Shown here one piece after another: positions 1-16,148 of a stretch of DNA of 64,000 nt; the stretch's first letter is position 1, and each line of letters opens with the position of its first letter. Source of the DNA: Klebsormidium nitens. Taxonomy: Eukaryota > Streptophyta > Klebsormidiophyceae > Klebsormidiales > Klebsormidiaceae. The DNA lies in NCBI GenBank assembly GCA_000708835.1, contig DF236951.1, positions 248,101-312,100 of the forward strand, in the 5' to 3' direction. A model generated the notes under the pieces. That model had not been told where the DNA came from, searched no databases, and worked only from the letters and a program-made list of their open reading frames with translations. Made by a program: the position numbers and the translations under genes.

Positions 1-168
1 AATGTCGTGCGTTGTCGAACACCACTTGATGGGTCCGGTGCCACATTGTTTGAGCTTATCTGGAGGTTCTGCGATTGGAACCCCAGACAAGACAGAAAGT
101 TGTTGAAAAGATTGTTGTCAGTCAATCTTCTTCGTTTTATAAAAACAAGTAATTTCTCCGTCCCGCAG

Positions 169-877
169 GTGGAGGACTACAGGGCTCGGTTACAGCACAC
201 CGAGCAGCCCCGGGACTTCTTGGTAGAAGCGCTCCACAAGTGCGAAAAAGACCTCCGGGCGGCCAACCGGGAGAAGGACTGCCGACAGGTGGATCTCGAG
301 TGAGTGCCATCGTCCCCCCCCATTAGCGGGTCGCTTTCCCTTTATGAATTTAAGGTTCACCGATCCGTGAAGCGTGTCTTCTGCACACTAGGCAATGCAC
401 CGTAGAGCGACCGCAATCTGGGTCGAAGCTGAATCAAAAGGACCGACGCACGAGCCTTCGACGCACAGAAGCAGGCACTGAAAAAGTGAGCCGACACGTT
501 TTCTCCTCTTTCCGGTTTCGTCAGTCCAATCCGCAAATCCGCAAATTAAGAGGATACTGCAACGCCCATCGAACTCAACTAGCGGTTCCGTTCGATTCCG
601 CAGGCGAGCGCGGGCGGAATCCGCCGACCTCCGCGCCAAGCTGGGCGCGCTCCAGGCGGACCTCCGCAGGATCCTGGAGGAGCGGAACGCGCTCGAGGGG
701 TTTAAGCACCTTCTGCGCGAGCAACAGGGCACGGCGCAGCTTAGGGAGAGGCTCATTGCTGACCTCAGCAGGGCAAACTGGGGGAAAGGAAGGAAGGACG
801 ACGGAGCGGGGCGGACTGCAAACAGCACCAAACAGCTGGTGTACGAAGGGGAAGGGAAGGTGGGAACACAGGGTTGA
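169..877 (+). CDS. C-terminal part of a coiled-coil protein (5' partial)
   Basis: Three exons join in frame: 169-299, 441-485 and 604-877, with acceptors cccgcag, tcaaaag and ttccgcag and donors gtgagt and gtgagc. The first visible exon starts at an acceptor, so the gene begins left of the window. The joined product is about 149 residues, mostly charged heptad-like helix rich in Arg, Glu, Lys, Leu and Ala (for example ALKKRARAESADLRAKL and RRILEERNALEGFKHLLR), and it ends in a Gly/Lys-rich tail before TGA. I do not recognise a family; it could be a basal-body, motor-associated or golgin-like protein. The coding call rests on phase-consistent splicing and on loss of the helical character outside the exons. 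The middle exon is only 45 nt and is the least certain. Confidence 0.5.
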
Positions 878-3182
878 GAGTTTGGTTTGTGCTTCGCTAA
901 CGTGACCTCCAGGAAATTGTCGCGCTTTATCTGATTATCAATTCAGAAATGGAGGGATGCTAATTCTCATATTGAGGCTGCTGATAGCTAAGATTCCCTG
1001 GCTCATGATGTAAGGAAGTATTATCCAAGTAGTATGATCAGCGAGATTGTTGAGGGTTCATATGAAGCATCCTTTAATAAACCGCGGGTTCGGTTCACAC
1101 TTGCCTCCTTGGACCTGTTGTTTTTCTGAAAAACAAGCTTCGCTGCGGAAGGCCTGCGTTGTTCGCACTGCACTTAGTTCCTCTACATCTGAAGGCTACT
1201 CTGAATTCGCAGGCCAGAGACGTTGACGGCGTAAAGGTTGACCTAGCTGGCTGGTTCAAGCGAGTTGCTTCTAGACCGGCAGCTGCATAACCAGGACTGT
1301 TACCGCGTAGAAAGCTTCTTATCGACCCACCAGTGTCTGAGCGACGTCAAGTTAAGTACCGTAGTCAGGTGTTCTTCAAATAGTGCAGATCAACAAGGTT
1401 CTATAGTAGCCACTAAATATTGCTCCAGAAGGAGGGATTGTTTCATGCCCGCCTCAATGAGCGAGTAACATCAAGAGCACGCCAGAGTAAGCAGGCTGTA
1501 GGTCAATGTGATTAGTTGATTGCACTCTAACCCCAATGAGCGGATGACAGAAACTGTCAAGAGTTTTACGAAGGGCTAAAGGCATTGTGACAGTATTCTG
1601 CCAAGCGTTATCCACTTTTCTCCTGTTATAGCGGGTGGATAAAATGTCCATTGTTTCCTCGACGCACATACTGAAGTAGGCTTTGCAAGCCTGCTTCCTC
1701 AGACTGGTAGCCACTGTGAGCATGCACCTTAGGTCTGCCGCCAAGTGTAAGCGCTCTGGTTTGATACTGCCTCGCCCTGATTGATGGCCTCTCTTCTTTG
1801 GCACCTCCAACTGATTGACCATAGCATGTGTAGCCATAGCTCACACACATGATTGACAAGCGTCTTGAGAGATCGGGACCTGGCAGGCCAGCTGGCTGCA
1901 TGCTCGCATAGTACACAGTCGTATTCCCATCGTGTTTAATACACGTTGTACTCTGCATTCAAGTAAGTATTTCAGGGGATCCACAAAGGGCGACCTCGCT
2001 GCACGTGAGCATGATTGTTCAGGAATTTGACAATCTCATGCACATCAATGCAGTCCACTCCTGCAACCCTCTTGCAAAGGAGTCGAGCAAAGATTCTAAG
2101 GAGAGTCTAACGAAGCTCCAGTCACGTCCTGCCTAACAGGAGGCGTGTTAAATTGAAACTTTCCATTCTCTGCAAAGTAATTGCGCTTGAATATCCTGTC
2201 CGCTCAAGCTGACTTACACCTTAAGTTTCCTGCTGCTCGAGTACCGTGCCGAGTTCAGGGCGGTGGGACCCGTCTTCAAGCACCTTCCAGATCTTAGATC
2301 GAAGCGGTTCTAGCTCATTAGTAACATTTGCAGCGTCTATTGCAAACCACCAGCCTTATTTGTGCTCGAAGGTCACGGTCGAACCTGGATAGGCCACACC
2401 TTTTTGTCTCGCTTTCTTGTGCAGCGCTGATTAACCTTATCATACAATTTACGCCTCATGCCAGCTGTGACCGGGAAAGAATATACAAGGGTCCCCGACG
2501 TGCGCTAGCAACGGAATCGCGCGCTTGGATCAGCGGAAGCCGTTAGCAACTTTGGCAACGATTACTCTCTGCTGACTCTCAATAATAAGTAGCGTCTACG
2601 TACTACCTTCACACCACCTGTAATATATTTCAACGCGCATTGCTGATTCTAAATCAGGGGTCCTTTGGCGTGCGAGGAGTCGCGGCCGGTGACCCTGCTT
2701 CCGGGTCTGGTTGAGGCTTGCGTTCCTCATACGCTATGGCCGCCAGCCCACCCGGCAGCCAGACGGTTATGGCTCGGAGAGCCCTTGCCAGCGGACTTTT
2801 CAGCACGGTCGGGTCCTCTGGAGGGCCGTCAACAGCAGGGACGTCGACGGGCGTGATCGACGCTCCGCTGCTCTCGGAAAGCAATCGGTTTCTGCGTTGT
2901 TTCCGAAGACTGGATTAGTGATGACAGGGAGGGGTTGCTTGCGTATCTTTCAACCCTTGAACAATGAAGGGAGTAATCTTTCAGCACCAAATCTGTTTTG
3001 CACCAGGGAAACAATGCGCCGGGAACGGTAACAAAGCATCTCGCTTGAAGGAGCAATGAATTTTCGGGAGAAACCGCCCTACAGTCTGCGGTACACTTCT
3101 GGATATAACTGGGCAGACTGGTGCTAATGAAGAGCAAGAGACAAACCGGAGTCGGGACCGTTTGAACGTGAGGGAGGGCTTC
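878..3182. other. Convergent 3'-3' gap without a recognised gene
   Basis: No ORF here has splice-consistent extensions or a recognisable domain; the open frames are short and overlap on both strands. A few TGCATG/GCATGC-type words occur at about 1718, 1894 and 2034. The stretch presumably holds the 3' UTRs of the flanking genes plus spacer. Confidence 0.45.
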
Positions 3183-5511
3183 CTACCTCCTGTGGCGCCT
3201 TATAAGTATACACATGGCCAGCCCGAGTATCAACAAGCCCAATAGGCCCCCGAAAGAGAAGAGCCATGTTTCCACAATGCTGGTCGTGCTTGCAGAAGTG
3301 CACTGCATGCACAGAAGCACACGAGATTTCTGAGATCCGTCGTAGTTCTGTCCGTTCTGCAACCTGCCAAGCAAAGCTCCTTGGACAGAGTTCGGAAGCG
3401 GGCTGAAGCCGCAGGCCGTCAGGAACTCTGTGCGACCAGCCTCCGAGTTCGATCTGGAATCGCGAATTTTTGCGGTCGAAACTCGTTTCTCGAGTATCGG
3501 TTGGTTGGTGGTCCACGATCTTGAATTCTCGATCGCAACGGACCAAGGCTGCCTGTTGCAAAAGGTTGGAGATTTCATCAAACTCGAGCAGGAATAGTCA
3601 AGCTCACCCCTTGTGTCTTGAGACAGTTGTTTGTAGGAGAGTTGCCGAAGGTCCAAGCAGTCGGCGGGGCCCTGACCCCCGGTGAACTTTGCGTGCCGCT
3701 CGTATCCGTGAGGGTCGCTTTCGAAGCTAATGAAATGACGTCAGCGAGAACGTACATTCTCTCCCCGGGTGACTGCGACGGCGTCTGGCCGATCCTGTCC
3801 GCAAGTGTTGACACCAGCGCTTGGATGTTACGGTAAGAAGCCGACTGCGCCGTAGAGGAAGGACTCGATGGAGACGTGGGGGAAGAAACGCTGGGGTTCG
3901 ACCCCCCCGCCGCGAGAATCGCCGCAAGATTCGCAGGCATCCTCGGCTTTGGGGAGCTGAGGGCGGCGGCAGCAGCGGTGCAGACGACTCGGAGCTGCTC
4001 GGTGGCAACTAGGAGCGAGAGCGCGCACTGCTCGGGGAACTTCTCCCGGAGATAACCCGCGATCTGCAACGCCTGCTGGCTGTGGGCTGATCCCGCCATG
4101 GCGTTACATGCCCCGACCACGTCTCCCCACCCCACCAGGGCCTCCATTGCCCACCGAATAACCCAGGACCTCGTTTGGTCCGACGGTTCGACTTGGCCCG
4201 CATTTGAAGAACTCGACGAATCGGTAGAAGCGTATGAGGACCCGTTTGCTATTGCTCCTTGACTTGTTCCTTGATTCGTTTCTGTTTGAGAAGCGTTGTT
4301 TGTCCCCGCGTTTAGAGCTTGCGCCAATCCAATCCCATTTGAAACCATACTAGTGCTGTTACTGCTGCCAGGTGTCGTTCCGGATGCGGCAGCTGTTGGG
4401 TTGACTCCGCCAGCTGTCACCCCTCGACCAACTACAACACTGCCCACAAAATCGGTCCCCTGCTTGACTGGCCAAACGGACAGTCGTCCCCTAGCCAGTG
4501 TCTGGCTCACGTTAAGCGTACGGGTGGCTAGGAGAAACACTGGATCAGAACCACTTAGCCAGGGACTGCGTATGAGTTCCCAGAGTAGCGACTCATACAC
4601 GCATGCAGCCGCGCCGTGCTGGTTGTTGTTGTAAAGGGGGACCGCAGCTGACACAACATCTTGCACGGCAGCCGGTATGTCCTGCATCCAACAATGTGTG
4701 GTGTCAAGTGCCCGTAAGGGTTTGGGTTGAACTCAGCTGTTTGAAAATTCAGAAACGGGTATAAGGTACCTTCACCAGGTCTAGCGTATTTGTGCAACCT
4801 ACAGTCTTGGGGCACATGTGGGCCATTCCATATCTTTCTCGGGTTTACACAAAGAAGTCTTTGCTTCACGATTCAAAATCTTCGCAGCGCACACTCAAGA
4901 TCACGTGGCTCGCAGTCCCAGCCAAGCTCTGACGCTGAAACCTGGACTTTTGCCACCTGGATTAGCTCTCTCGAAAGAATTGACACAAACTGCATTTCAA
5001 ATAGATGGTCTTGGGCATCAGCATTGCATGACTGTGTTACGAATTCGTGCTCGTTCACAACAGAAGAGCTTATGCAAGTCGTTCTAAGAGCTCCCAAGCC
5101 AAGCGGCATGCCTCAGACCGTTGCGCTACACTCTCCACACACGCAAGCAACTGGAGGTTGTCCATTAATCCAAGAGAAAACTTCGAGCGCATAGTTGCTG
5201 TAAGACATTCAAAACAAAAATGCCACCAAGCAAGTGAAACTCGAGGTCATCACGTATTGATGACCCCGCTTCCATCGCAGCCTCAGTGAGGTGTTTTTCG
5301 AGCTCTCACAGCTCCTCACCTGTACCGAGCGGAGAATACTGATGGGTGCCAGCCCATTGCAGCTCACGTCCACATCTCCAGCAGCGAGGTTGGTGTCAAG
5401 CAGCTTTCGCCCTGACAGGCCGCTCCCCGCCTCGGCCCCATTGACGCTGAAGGTGATCAGAACGAGTGCAATGGCGAAGGGCGAGACGCGTACAAGGCCA
5501 TGAACAGGCAT
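3183..5511 (-). CDS. Secreted/type I single-pass membrane protein, unknown family (frame problem near 3.7 kb)
   Basis: Exon 1 (5511-5320) begins with ATG and encodes a classical signal peptide: MPVHG, a hydrophobic core FAIALVLITF, then small residues. Donor CAG/GTGAGG and acceptor GGATGCAG join in phase to exon 2 (starting 4681), which encodes about 320 residues with a Ser/Thr/Asn-rich low-complexity middle. The 3' part in another frame (about 3735-3183) is also open. It is Cys-containing and ends in one hydrophobic helix (FGGLLGLLILGLAMCI) followed by the basic stop-transfer tail IRRHRR. Signal peptide plus C-terminal helix fit a type I plasma-membrane or endomembrane protein. The frame change between about 3735 and 3770 needs either a 29- or 38-nt intron (donor GTACGT; acceptor TTAG or GAAAG, both phase-compatible) or an indel. 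No family recognised. Confidence 0.5.
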
Positions 5512-6441
5512 TGAGACAGCTGATCCCTTGTCACCGCTTAGCTGTTTTTCCTAGCTCTCGGAGGTCATCAAGCGGCAAAACGCCACTGCAAGAATCGAGT
5601 TGAAAGAGAGCTCCAATTAATTGAGCTGATGCCCTCCGTGCGTGGCAAATCTCGGGATGATGGGCGATTCTTCTCTTCTTTTCAATGATTTTGTTCGCAG
5701 ACTGAGAGCAAACCATTGGCCCGTGGGTATCTCAGTGGCCAATTTGTGATGTGACATCAGTAGGTAAGAGAAGAAGGGTAGATCCAGGAAGTAGCAGTCC
5801 AGCAGTCGGGTAGTCACGATCGGGACCAACAGGATGAATGCCGGCCGGCGCAACTTTCAAAGCAGGCAGGAAGTACCTACCTACGCTAGGAAGGAGCATG
5901 CGGAGTGTGGAGTCACTGTCACCAAGAAGGGCGAAGAGGGATTTTTGGTCACAATGCATCAAAGTAGGTACCTACTTTAGCTGCTCAACCTTAGAAGTAA
6001 TAGGCTCAGGCTACAAAGTCAGTGGACACATACCGTATGTACCTATCTATTGAAATCGAATGGAGCAGAGCAAGTCGCGCGCGCGTCACTATTGGCATAT
6101 CATGTTCATCCAACGGTTTTCAACTCCTCTCGTTCCTGAAGCGCATGACTTGCAGCCTGAGTGAGCGATCGACGGCCCAAATTCGCTGCTGTCAACATCA
6201 AACCTCCGCTAAACCTGGGCGGCCGTGCAGCTGCATGCGGCGGCCGCGTATCGGTCGGCATGGTGCAGCGAATCCGTGACAGCTAGACGAGAACAGCTAG
6301 CACACAGCTTGGGCCATTATCATGCCCAAACGAAGTCAGCTTGATGGGGCAGCTAACAGGGCGCGGCTTGTCAGCAGCTGTGCCTTAAACGTTATCCAAC
6401 CCCGTCAGCGAAATGTTGACTGAGCCCTTACTTTCTAACAA
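5512..6441. other. 5' flank of the membrane-protein gene; no gene seen
   Basis: No convincing coding sequence. The stretch contains several GTACCTA words (about 5872-6045) and one perfect 18-bp palindrome. It probably includes the promoter of the minus-strand gene that ends at 5511. Confidence 0.35.
5961..5978. repeat. Perfect 18-bp palindrome
   Basis: AAAGTAGGTACCTACTTT reads the same on both strands. It lies about 450 bp upstream of the membrane-protein start codon. It could bind a dimeric factor, or be chance in a stretch rich in GTACCTA words. Confidence 0.5.
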
Positions 6442-6792
6442 GCTGTTATTGAACAAAAGTCTAACAAGAGTTCAAAGCGGAGTGTCTTTGAACAATATGA
6501 TGCTGCCAGGGTGAAGCTACATCATACGCAGAGGGCCGCTGAAAAGGCATGTGTCAGGTTGGAGAAGGTACGGGCGATAGCAGGTGAAGACCGCAGATCT
6601 CCTGCGCTACGCCAGGCATACAACGACTTTATGTATGCAATCAGTCAGTATGAGAAGGCCATAAAGGAGGCAGATGCTTGTCGGGACCGTATCAAAGGCT
6701 GGAGGGCAGTTTTGCTGACGGCTGGGGACATGCTACGCCTTAGGGTTGTGGACTTGGCCAACCCTGCAGAGAGTAGCATTGATGATCAATGA
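6442..6792 (+). CDS. Orphan helical ORF, possible terminal exon or remnant
   Basis: An open frame follows a pyrimidine-rich acceptor-like site (cccttactttctaacaag) and ends in TGA at 6790. It would encode about 116 residues of amphipathic helix rich in Lys, Glu, Ala and Arg, including ALRQAYNDFMYAISQYEKAI. There is no in-frame ATG upstream within the open stretch, so it cannot be a complete single-exon gene. I found no convincing upstream exon. It may be the last exon of an unrecognised gene or a decayed copy; the coding call rests only on frame openness and regular helical composition. Confidence 0.25.
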   Translation, partial: AVIEQKSNKSSKRSVFEQYDAARVKLHHTQRAAEKACVRLEKVRAIAGEDRRSPALRQAYNDFMYAISQYEKAIKEADACRDRIKGWRAVLLTAGDMLRLRVVDLANPAESSIDDQ

Positions 6793-7953
6793 TGTCGTCT
6801 GCACGTAGAGCTGACGCCATGCAATATTGCGGTATGTGTACTAGTAGGACAAACTCGTAATCGGCAGAGTCTGCATAAGCCTGTCATGCACAGCAGGAGC
6901 TTGCGCTTCATGAGGATCGCAAAGAATTGTCTGGCACAAAGAAAGGCTGTCAACTGTATATAGTCCTCAATGATCCACGAGTGGGTCAACTATTCTGTTG
7001 TCATACTAGGCTGAAGCATTATTAAAAAGCCTGGCAGGCAGTACTAGGAACTTGTTGCAACTTGATGAAACCCCCAAGGCAAAGCTATTCAGCAATATGG
7101 AAGCCTGTGGCCCATGTGGTTACGCCATCTTTAGTGAGAACATCGTTGCCATTATGTGCCATGTGGCGCATGCCTCAGCCGAACTCTCCGCGTTCAAAAG
7201 GCTGGGCAGGCTCGAGTATCATGCAATAACTATGCGACTATGACCGTTTAGCTTCACTGAGTGATCAAGCCCGGCAATATGAGCGGCAACATTATTCCAT
7301 CCAGCTTGATCATGATTCTCTTGCACTCAATGGCCCGTATACTAACATAAACTGACTGCGAGCTAATATATACTTCATGCACAACGTTGAACGCCTCAAG
7401 ATATGTTAGACTTGAGCATATCTTATGCAACGCGCTCGTCTCTGGCCGGTGGCAATTTTGTGCCCTTGAGTTTGACCGCCGCACGACAAGTTGATGAATC
7501 TCATCAGGACAGATCTGCAGGCATGATGGCGCGTGCTATAATATAGATGGCGGCTCAATACATCCCTTTATTATGCGCCGTGCACGTCGGAGCCCCTAGC
7601 AATTCATGCAGCAAATTCCTAGGAAGCACGTCAGACGGTCTCATAATGCTTCGATGCACCCAATGCGCAGATTTGGCAACCTTCTTATAGCATGTAAACT
7701 TGCATGGGTGGTCAGGTGCCAAGGAACCTGCTTTGAAGCAAGAACTAACTAACTCCTGACCCTCCACTCAACATGAACAGGCTTCAGTACTGCGTGTAGA
7801 AACGAGTGAGAACACGCTTGGAGACTGAGACGCCAAACTCAAGTGACAGGCGAATGCAACAAAGTTGCAGTGGGACTCATACTCGGAGACTATCCAGTGG
7901 TTGCACTTCGATCCAATCGAAGGAAACGCCAGATACGAATCCATCAGCTCTAC
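6793..7953. other. 3' flank of RPT5, TGCATG-rich
   Basis: No gene recognised. Words of the ATGCA/TGCAT type recur at about 6821, 6885, 7167, 7217, 7374, 7521 and 7603. This is downstream of the RPT5 stop codon (minus strand) and should contain its 3' UTR and polyadenylation site. Confidence 0.4.
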
Positions 7954-12519
<4,566 letters not shown>

Positions 12520-13595
12520 GGTGCTTTCAAATTCTCCTGGCTTTGTCCTGGCAGCAAACGCAAAGCTATTGTTGCAGAGCTCAATCCACTAAGCTGTTGC
12601 AAAACTGTACGCCAAAGCTCTTTGCTGCAGGAAGCTATTAAAGTAGCGCACCCTACAATTCTGGGCAGCTAAAACTTCAAAGCGCAGAGCGGTTACTGCA
12701 GGGAGATCCAAAATTCCAATCTTGAAACAATTGATGCTTTTCAGAACAGCTTCCATTCGTCTTTCAAATTCTTTTCCTTTATTTCTGACTTGTTCTGATT
12801 CTCTAAGTTGCCTTGGCAGAAAAACCCCTCTTATATGAGGTGGTCCGGAGAGCGCGTTTGGCTAATCTGAGCTAGCCGGTAGAGATTTGTGTTGCAGATT
12901 CTAGTCTCATCAATTTGAGTAAGTATGTACACCAAAAATGAATGTAGTGCTGGGCAGTTGCAGTTGTATCCTAAACGCGGGTTCGCTTTCTGCACTTTTA
13001 TGTTTTCAAAAATTCCAGGGAAAAAGATGCCAGCTTGAAGTTGCAGGGCATGCTTCCCTGCTGGGACCTGAGGTCAGATCACGCATCAGATTCATTTCCA
13101 ACAGCACAGTGACAAAGCATGTGAGCTCGGTTTCTGAGCGATCTTTCCACTTGTAGACATCTGAATCCGACTCTCAGACGTCTGTTGTTCCCCAGCTCTT
13201 GCAGTATCTCCATCGAGCATCGAGGTTTGGGATTCGCTTGCAGCTGTCATCAGTGTGAGGCTTCTGAGAGGTATCTTGTCATCCACGCTTCTGTACAGAG
13301 CCAGATCTGGGGATGCAAAGACCTAACTAGGTGGTTAGGTTATTGGCTCGGCAGAAGCACCAAATTGACTGGGAAAGTGGCCCGTCGGCATAAAGTAGTT
13401 ATGTGACGGACTATGCACGCATCAACCGAGCTTTTGTGCATGAAGTAAAGGAGGTTGCAGCCTGAGTGTTATGGAGAACATAAGGGTCCCATCTAAAAGC
13501 GTCACTCTTAAATGAGCGTGCCACAGTGTAGAGACACAGGTGGGAAGTGGTTGCAGTTGGATCCAGCCCTGCTGCTTGTGCGGTAGTTGTCTACT
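12520..13595. promoter_or_regulatory. Divergent promoter gap between RPT5 and ARFRP1
   Basis: About 1.1 kb separates the two start codons on opposite strands. No coding sequence is recognised, and I cannot pick out a convincing TATA box or transcription start. The spacing is consistent with a shared promoter region. Confidence 0.4.
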
Positions 13596-16148
13596 ATGTT
13601 CTCCCTTCTCTTTGGTCTGTGGAAGTACCTTTTTGCAAAAGCGGAGTACCATGTGCTGATTCTGGGGATAGACAAAGCGGGCAAGACGGTGAGGTCCGAC
13701 TCTTGGCATTACTTATAGGGTTCTGAGGAGCTCCATGTCAAGGCAGCAGCATTGGCATAAAACTATTGTAGGAGTCATGAGCTAAAAAGTTGTTCTGATG
13801 TAACATCGGTAGATGGCAGCAATCAGAGACGCCAAGCTCTCTGGAGCTTTTTAAGCAGCTTGAACGGGCAGAATATACGTTCAGATGTGATTGGGTCCAG
13901 TTTTACCCGTTGAGTCTATTGCGAGGGGCTCTTTTAAGTACTGGCCAGAGGTCTGGATTTCGCAGTTTCATCTGCTTGTGCACCCATTCGAGCCTTTTAG
14001 ATTGCCTCCGCTGAAATTTGTTTAATGGTTTCAGCTGCCTCAGAGGTCTGACCTGTTTGGTCCATCATAGTCTTGTGCAACTTTCTACTTTTAAACTCTG
14101 AAGCGGAGCTTGCCGAACTGAAATGTATGATCTGGCAAAAGGTTTACAAATCTACAAGCCTAGGAATTGACCTGACGAACGCTTTGTTTGGAGCGTGGGC
14201 AGGTCTGTTTAGCAACTGGCTGTTGAGCGAACAAGCCACTCTTGGATGCTCCTTCCCTTTGGGACGCTTCATTTAAATCTAGAGCTACTGTAGCGGTTCC
14301 AGGATCGGAGAAGCGAACTGCAACCACTAATATCTGAATTTCATGTCCTCGCTCGCACTCCTTTGCAATCCCCCTCCTATTGGCAAGTGCTAAGGTTTGT
14401 GGCATCTTATCAACATACTGCACTGGGTCGTCGGTTCCGCCAAATCTGAAGTTTTGTTTCCGCTATGGCAGACCCTTCTGGAGAAGGTGAAGGCCATATA
14501 CTCGGACCTAGAAGCGCTTCCCCCGGAAAGGATAGTGCCCACGGTGGGCTTGAACATAGGCCGGGTAGATGCGCACAAGTGCAAGCTCATTTTCTGGGAT
14601 CTAGGGGGCCAGGTGAGTTCGAGATTCCAAAATCTGTGCAAGCAGGATACTGTGTGGTTCAGCTAGCAGCTCTCGGTTCAATCAGACTTGTTTGATTGAA
14701 TCAGACTGTCCTTACATCCAGAACAGACTCGTCCGTCTGAATGTGACTTCCTTGTCTGTTGTTTGCTCTGCAATTCTCCGTTTGAAGATGAGGCTCTGTT
14801 GAAAAGAAGTTGCAGTAGGCTGATGGGAGCCAACACGTTCGACATGCAGTTGGGTCTACGGTCAATCTGGGAGAAGTACTACGAGGAGGCGCATGCCGTG
14901 TTGTATGTAGTAGACGCTGCCTGTCAAAGTCGATTCGAAGATGTTAAGAACGCCCTAGGTGAGCAGATGTCACACCTCCTACCTCTACTTTCGACAATAT
15001 CTTTGAGCATCTGAAAAGCTTTATGTTCCCCAAGGGCTTCCAGTTGGTCCAAAGAAGCTTTACATTGGTGGTTGGAAAACGTGCTCATTGAGCGTAAACA
15101 GATTGAAGGAGAACTTAGGCCCCTGATTCCTGAGGAGGATCCGATTCTGATTCCTGAGGAGAATCCGATTCTAGTTTCTGGAACGCATGCGGTTCTCTGT
15201 CATACTTGTCATTTGGAATGACTGGTTAGTACCTCGGATCTGTCGGTATCTTTGCTGGTACTGGAGTTGCTCACTTTAACGCGTCTTCTCCTGCAGCCCG
15301 GGTGATGCAGCATGTAGAGTTAGACGGAGCCCCAATATTGGTTCTGGCGAATAAGCAGGTGCGTGCTTGCTTCTTCAGTTCGATGACTAGTGCATCAGTT
15401 TGGCGATTCTTGCTTGCATTTGTCCTGCTTCACACAATAGTGTTGGACCACCGTTTGAGAGGTACTAAACTGAGTTGCATCTTATTAAATTTTGACTCGA
15501 AAGACATCAACGATCCCGTACTCTTTGGTCAAGAGAAGCCGATCTTACTTGAGCTTGAAAGTCAAAGTTTCGCTAGCTGCTGCCCTTGCTTTCTTGAAGC
15601 CTGAGGCGCTGTCTGCTGTCCGTTTCAGGATCTTCCGGGAGCCATATCCGCAGAGGACATGTCTCGGACGCTCGACATGATCGACGTCAATGACCGACCA
15701 TGTCTTGTAAAAGCTGCGTGTGCATACGACGGGTGAGAGTGCATTCCTTCTTGTTATAGCAAGCGAGACCTACTGCTTTTGGAAGGCACGAACATCGTTG
15801 GTGAGCACTGATTTGGGTGCACTGACTGTTTGCTTGTTCTTTCAAATATTGCCTCGTCAGCTTGACTGTGAGGAACAGAGAGACGCCAAACCAGTGCGAG
15901 TTCGAGATTCAGTCATCCTGTGGCCAGCCGCGTGTATGAAGCACTTGTCGACGAAAAGCATGCATCCTTTGCTTTTCGCTTGCAATGCAGTCTACGAGAT
16001 TTGCGCTTTCTCTTATTAAGAGCGCTTCTTTTTTCCCCTGTACAGGTCTGGGGTCAGGGACGGGGTCCTCTGGCTAGTGGAGGCGATGAAGAAGAGCCAG
16101 CGGTCGGAGAAGCTCAAACAACGAGCCGAGTCGGCGATCCAGTTCTGA
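13596..16148 (+). CDS. ARFRP1: ADP-ribosylation factor-related protein 1 (Arf-like small GTPase)
   Basis: Six exons join in phase: 13596-13688, 14472-14612, 14850-14958, 15297-15358, 15629-15732, 16046-16148, giving 203 residues (plant homologues about 205). ARFRP1 (yeast Arl3p) cycles on the trans-Golgi network and recruits Arl1 and golgins. Motifs: P-loop GIDKAGKT (24-31), switch I PTVGLNIG, switch II region WDLGGQ (73-78), NKQD (133-136). The protein starts Met-Phe with no myristoylation Gly2, as expected for this subfamily; in yeast that start is N-acetylated and read by Sys1. Start and exon phases match the family throughout. It is head-to-head with RPT5 and tail-to-tail with the reductase. 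Confidence 0.94.
15125..15172 (+). repeat. Two-unit 24-bp tandem repeat in ARFRP1 intron 3
   Basis: Two adjacent copies of GATTCCTGAGGAGRATCCGA plus TTCT differ at a single base (R). They sit within the intron 14959-15296. Likely a recent slippage duplication. Confidence 0.7.

Noticed and set aside
3124-3561. Alternative frame at the 3' end of the membrane-protein gene (acceptor GCAACAG, phase 0)
   Set aside because: Phase-compatible, but it lacks the transmembrane segment, which pairs naturally with the signal peptide; kept only as a less likely ending.
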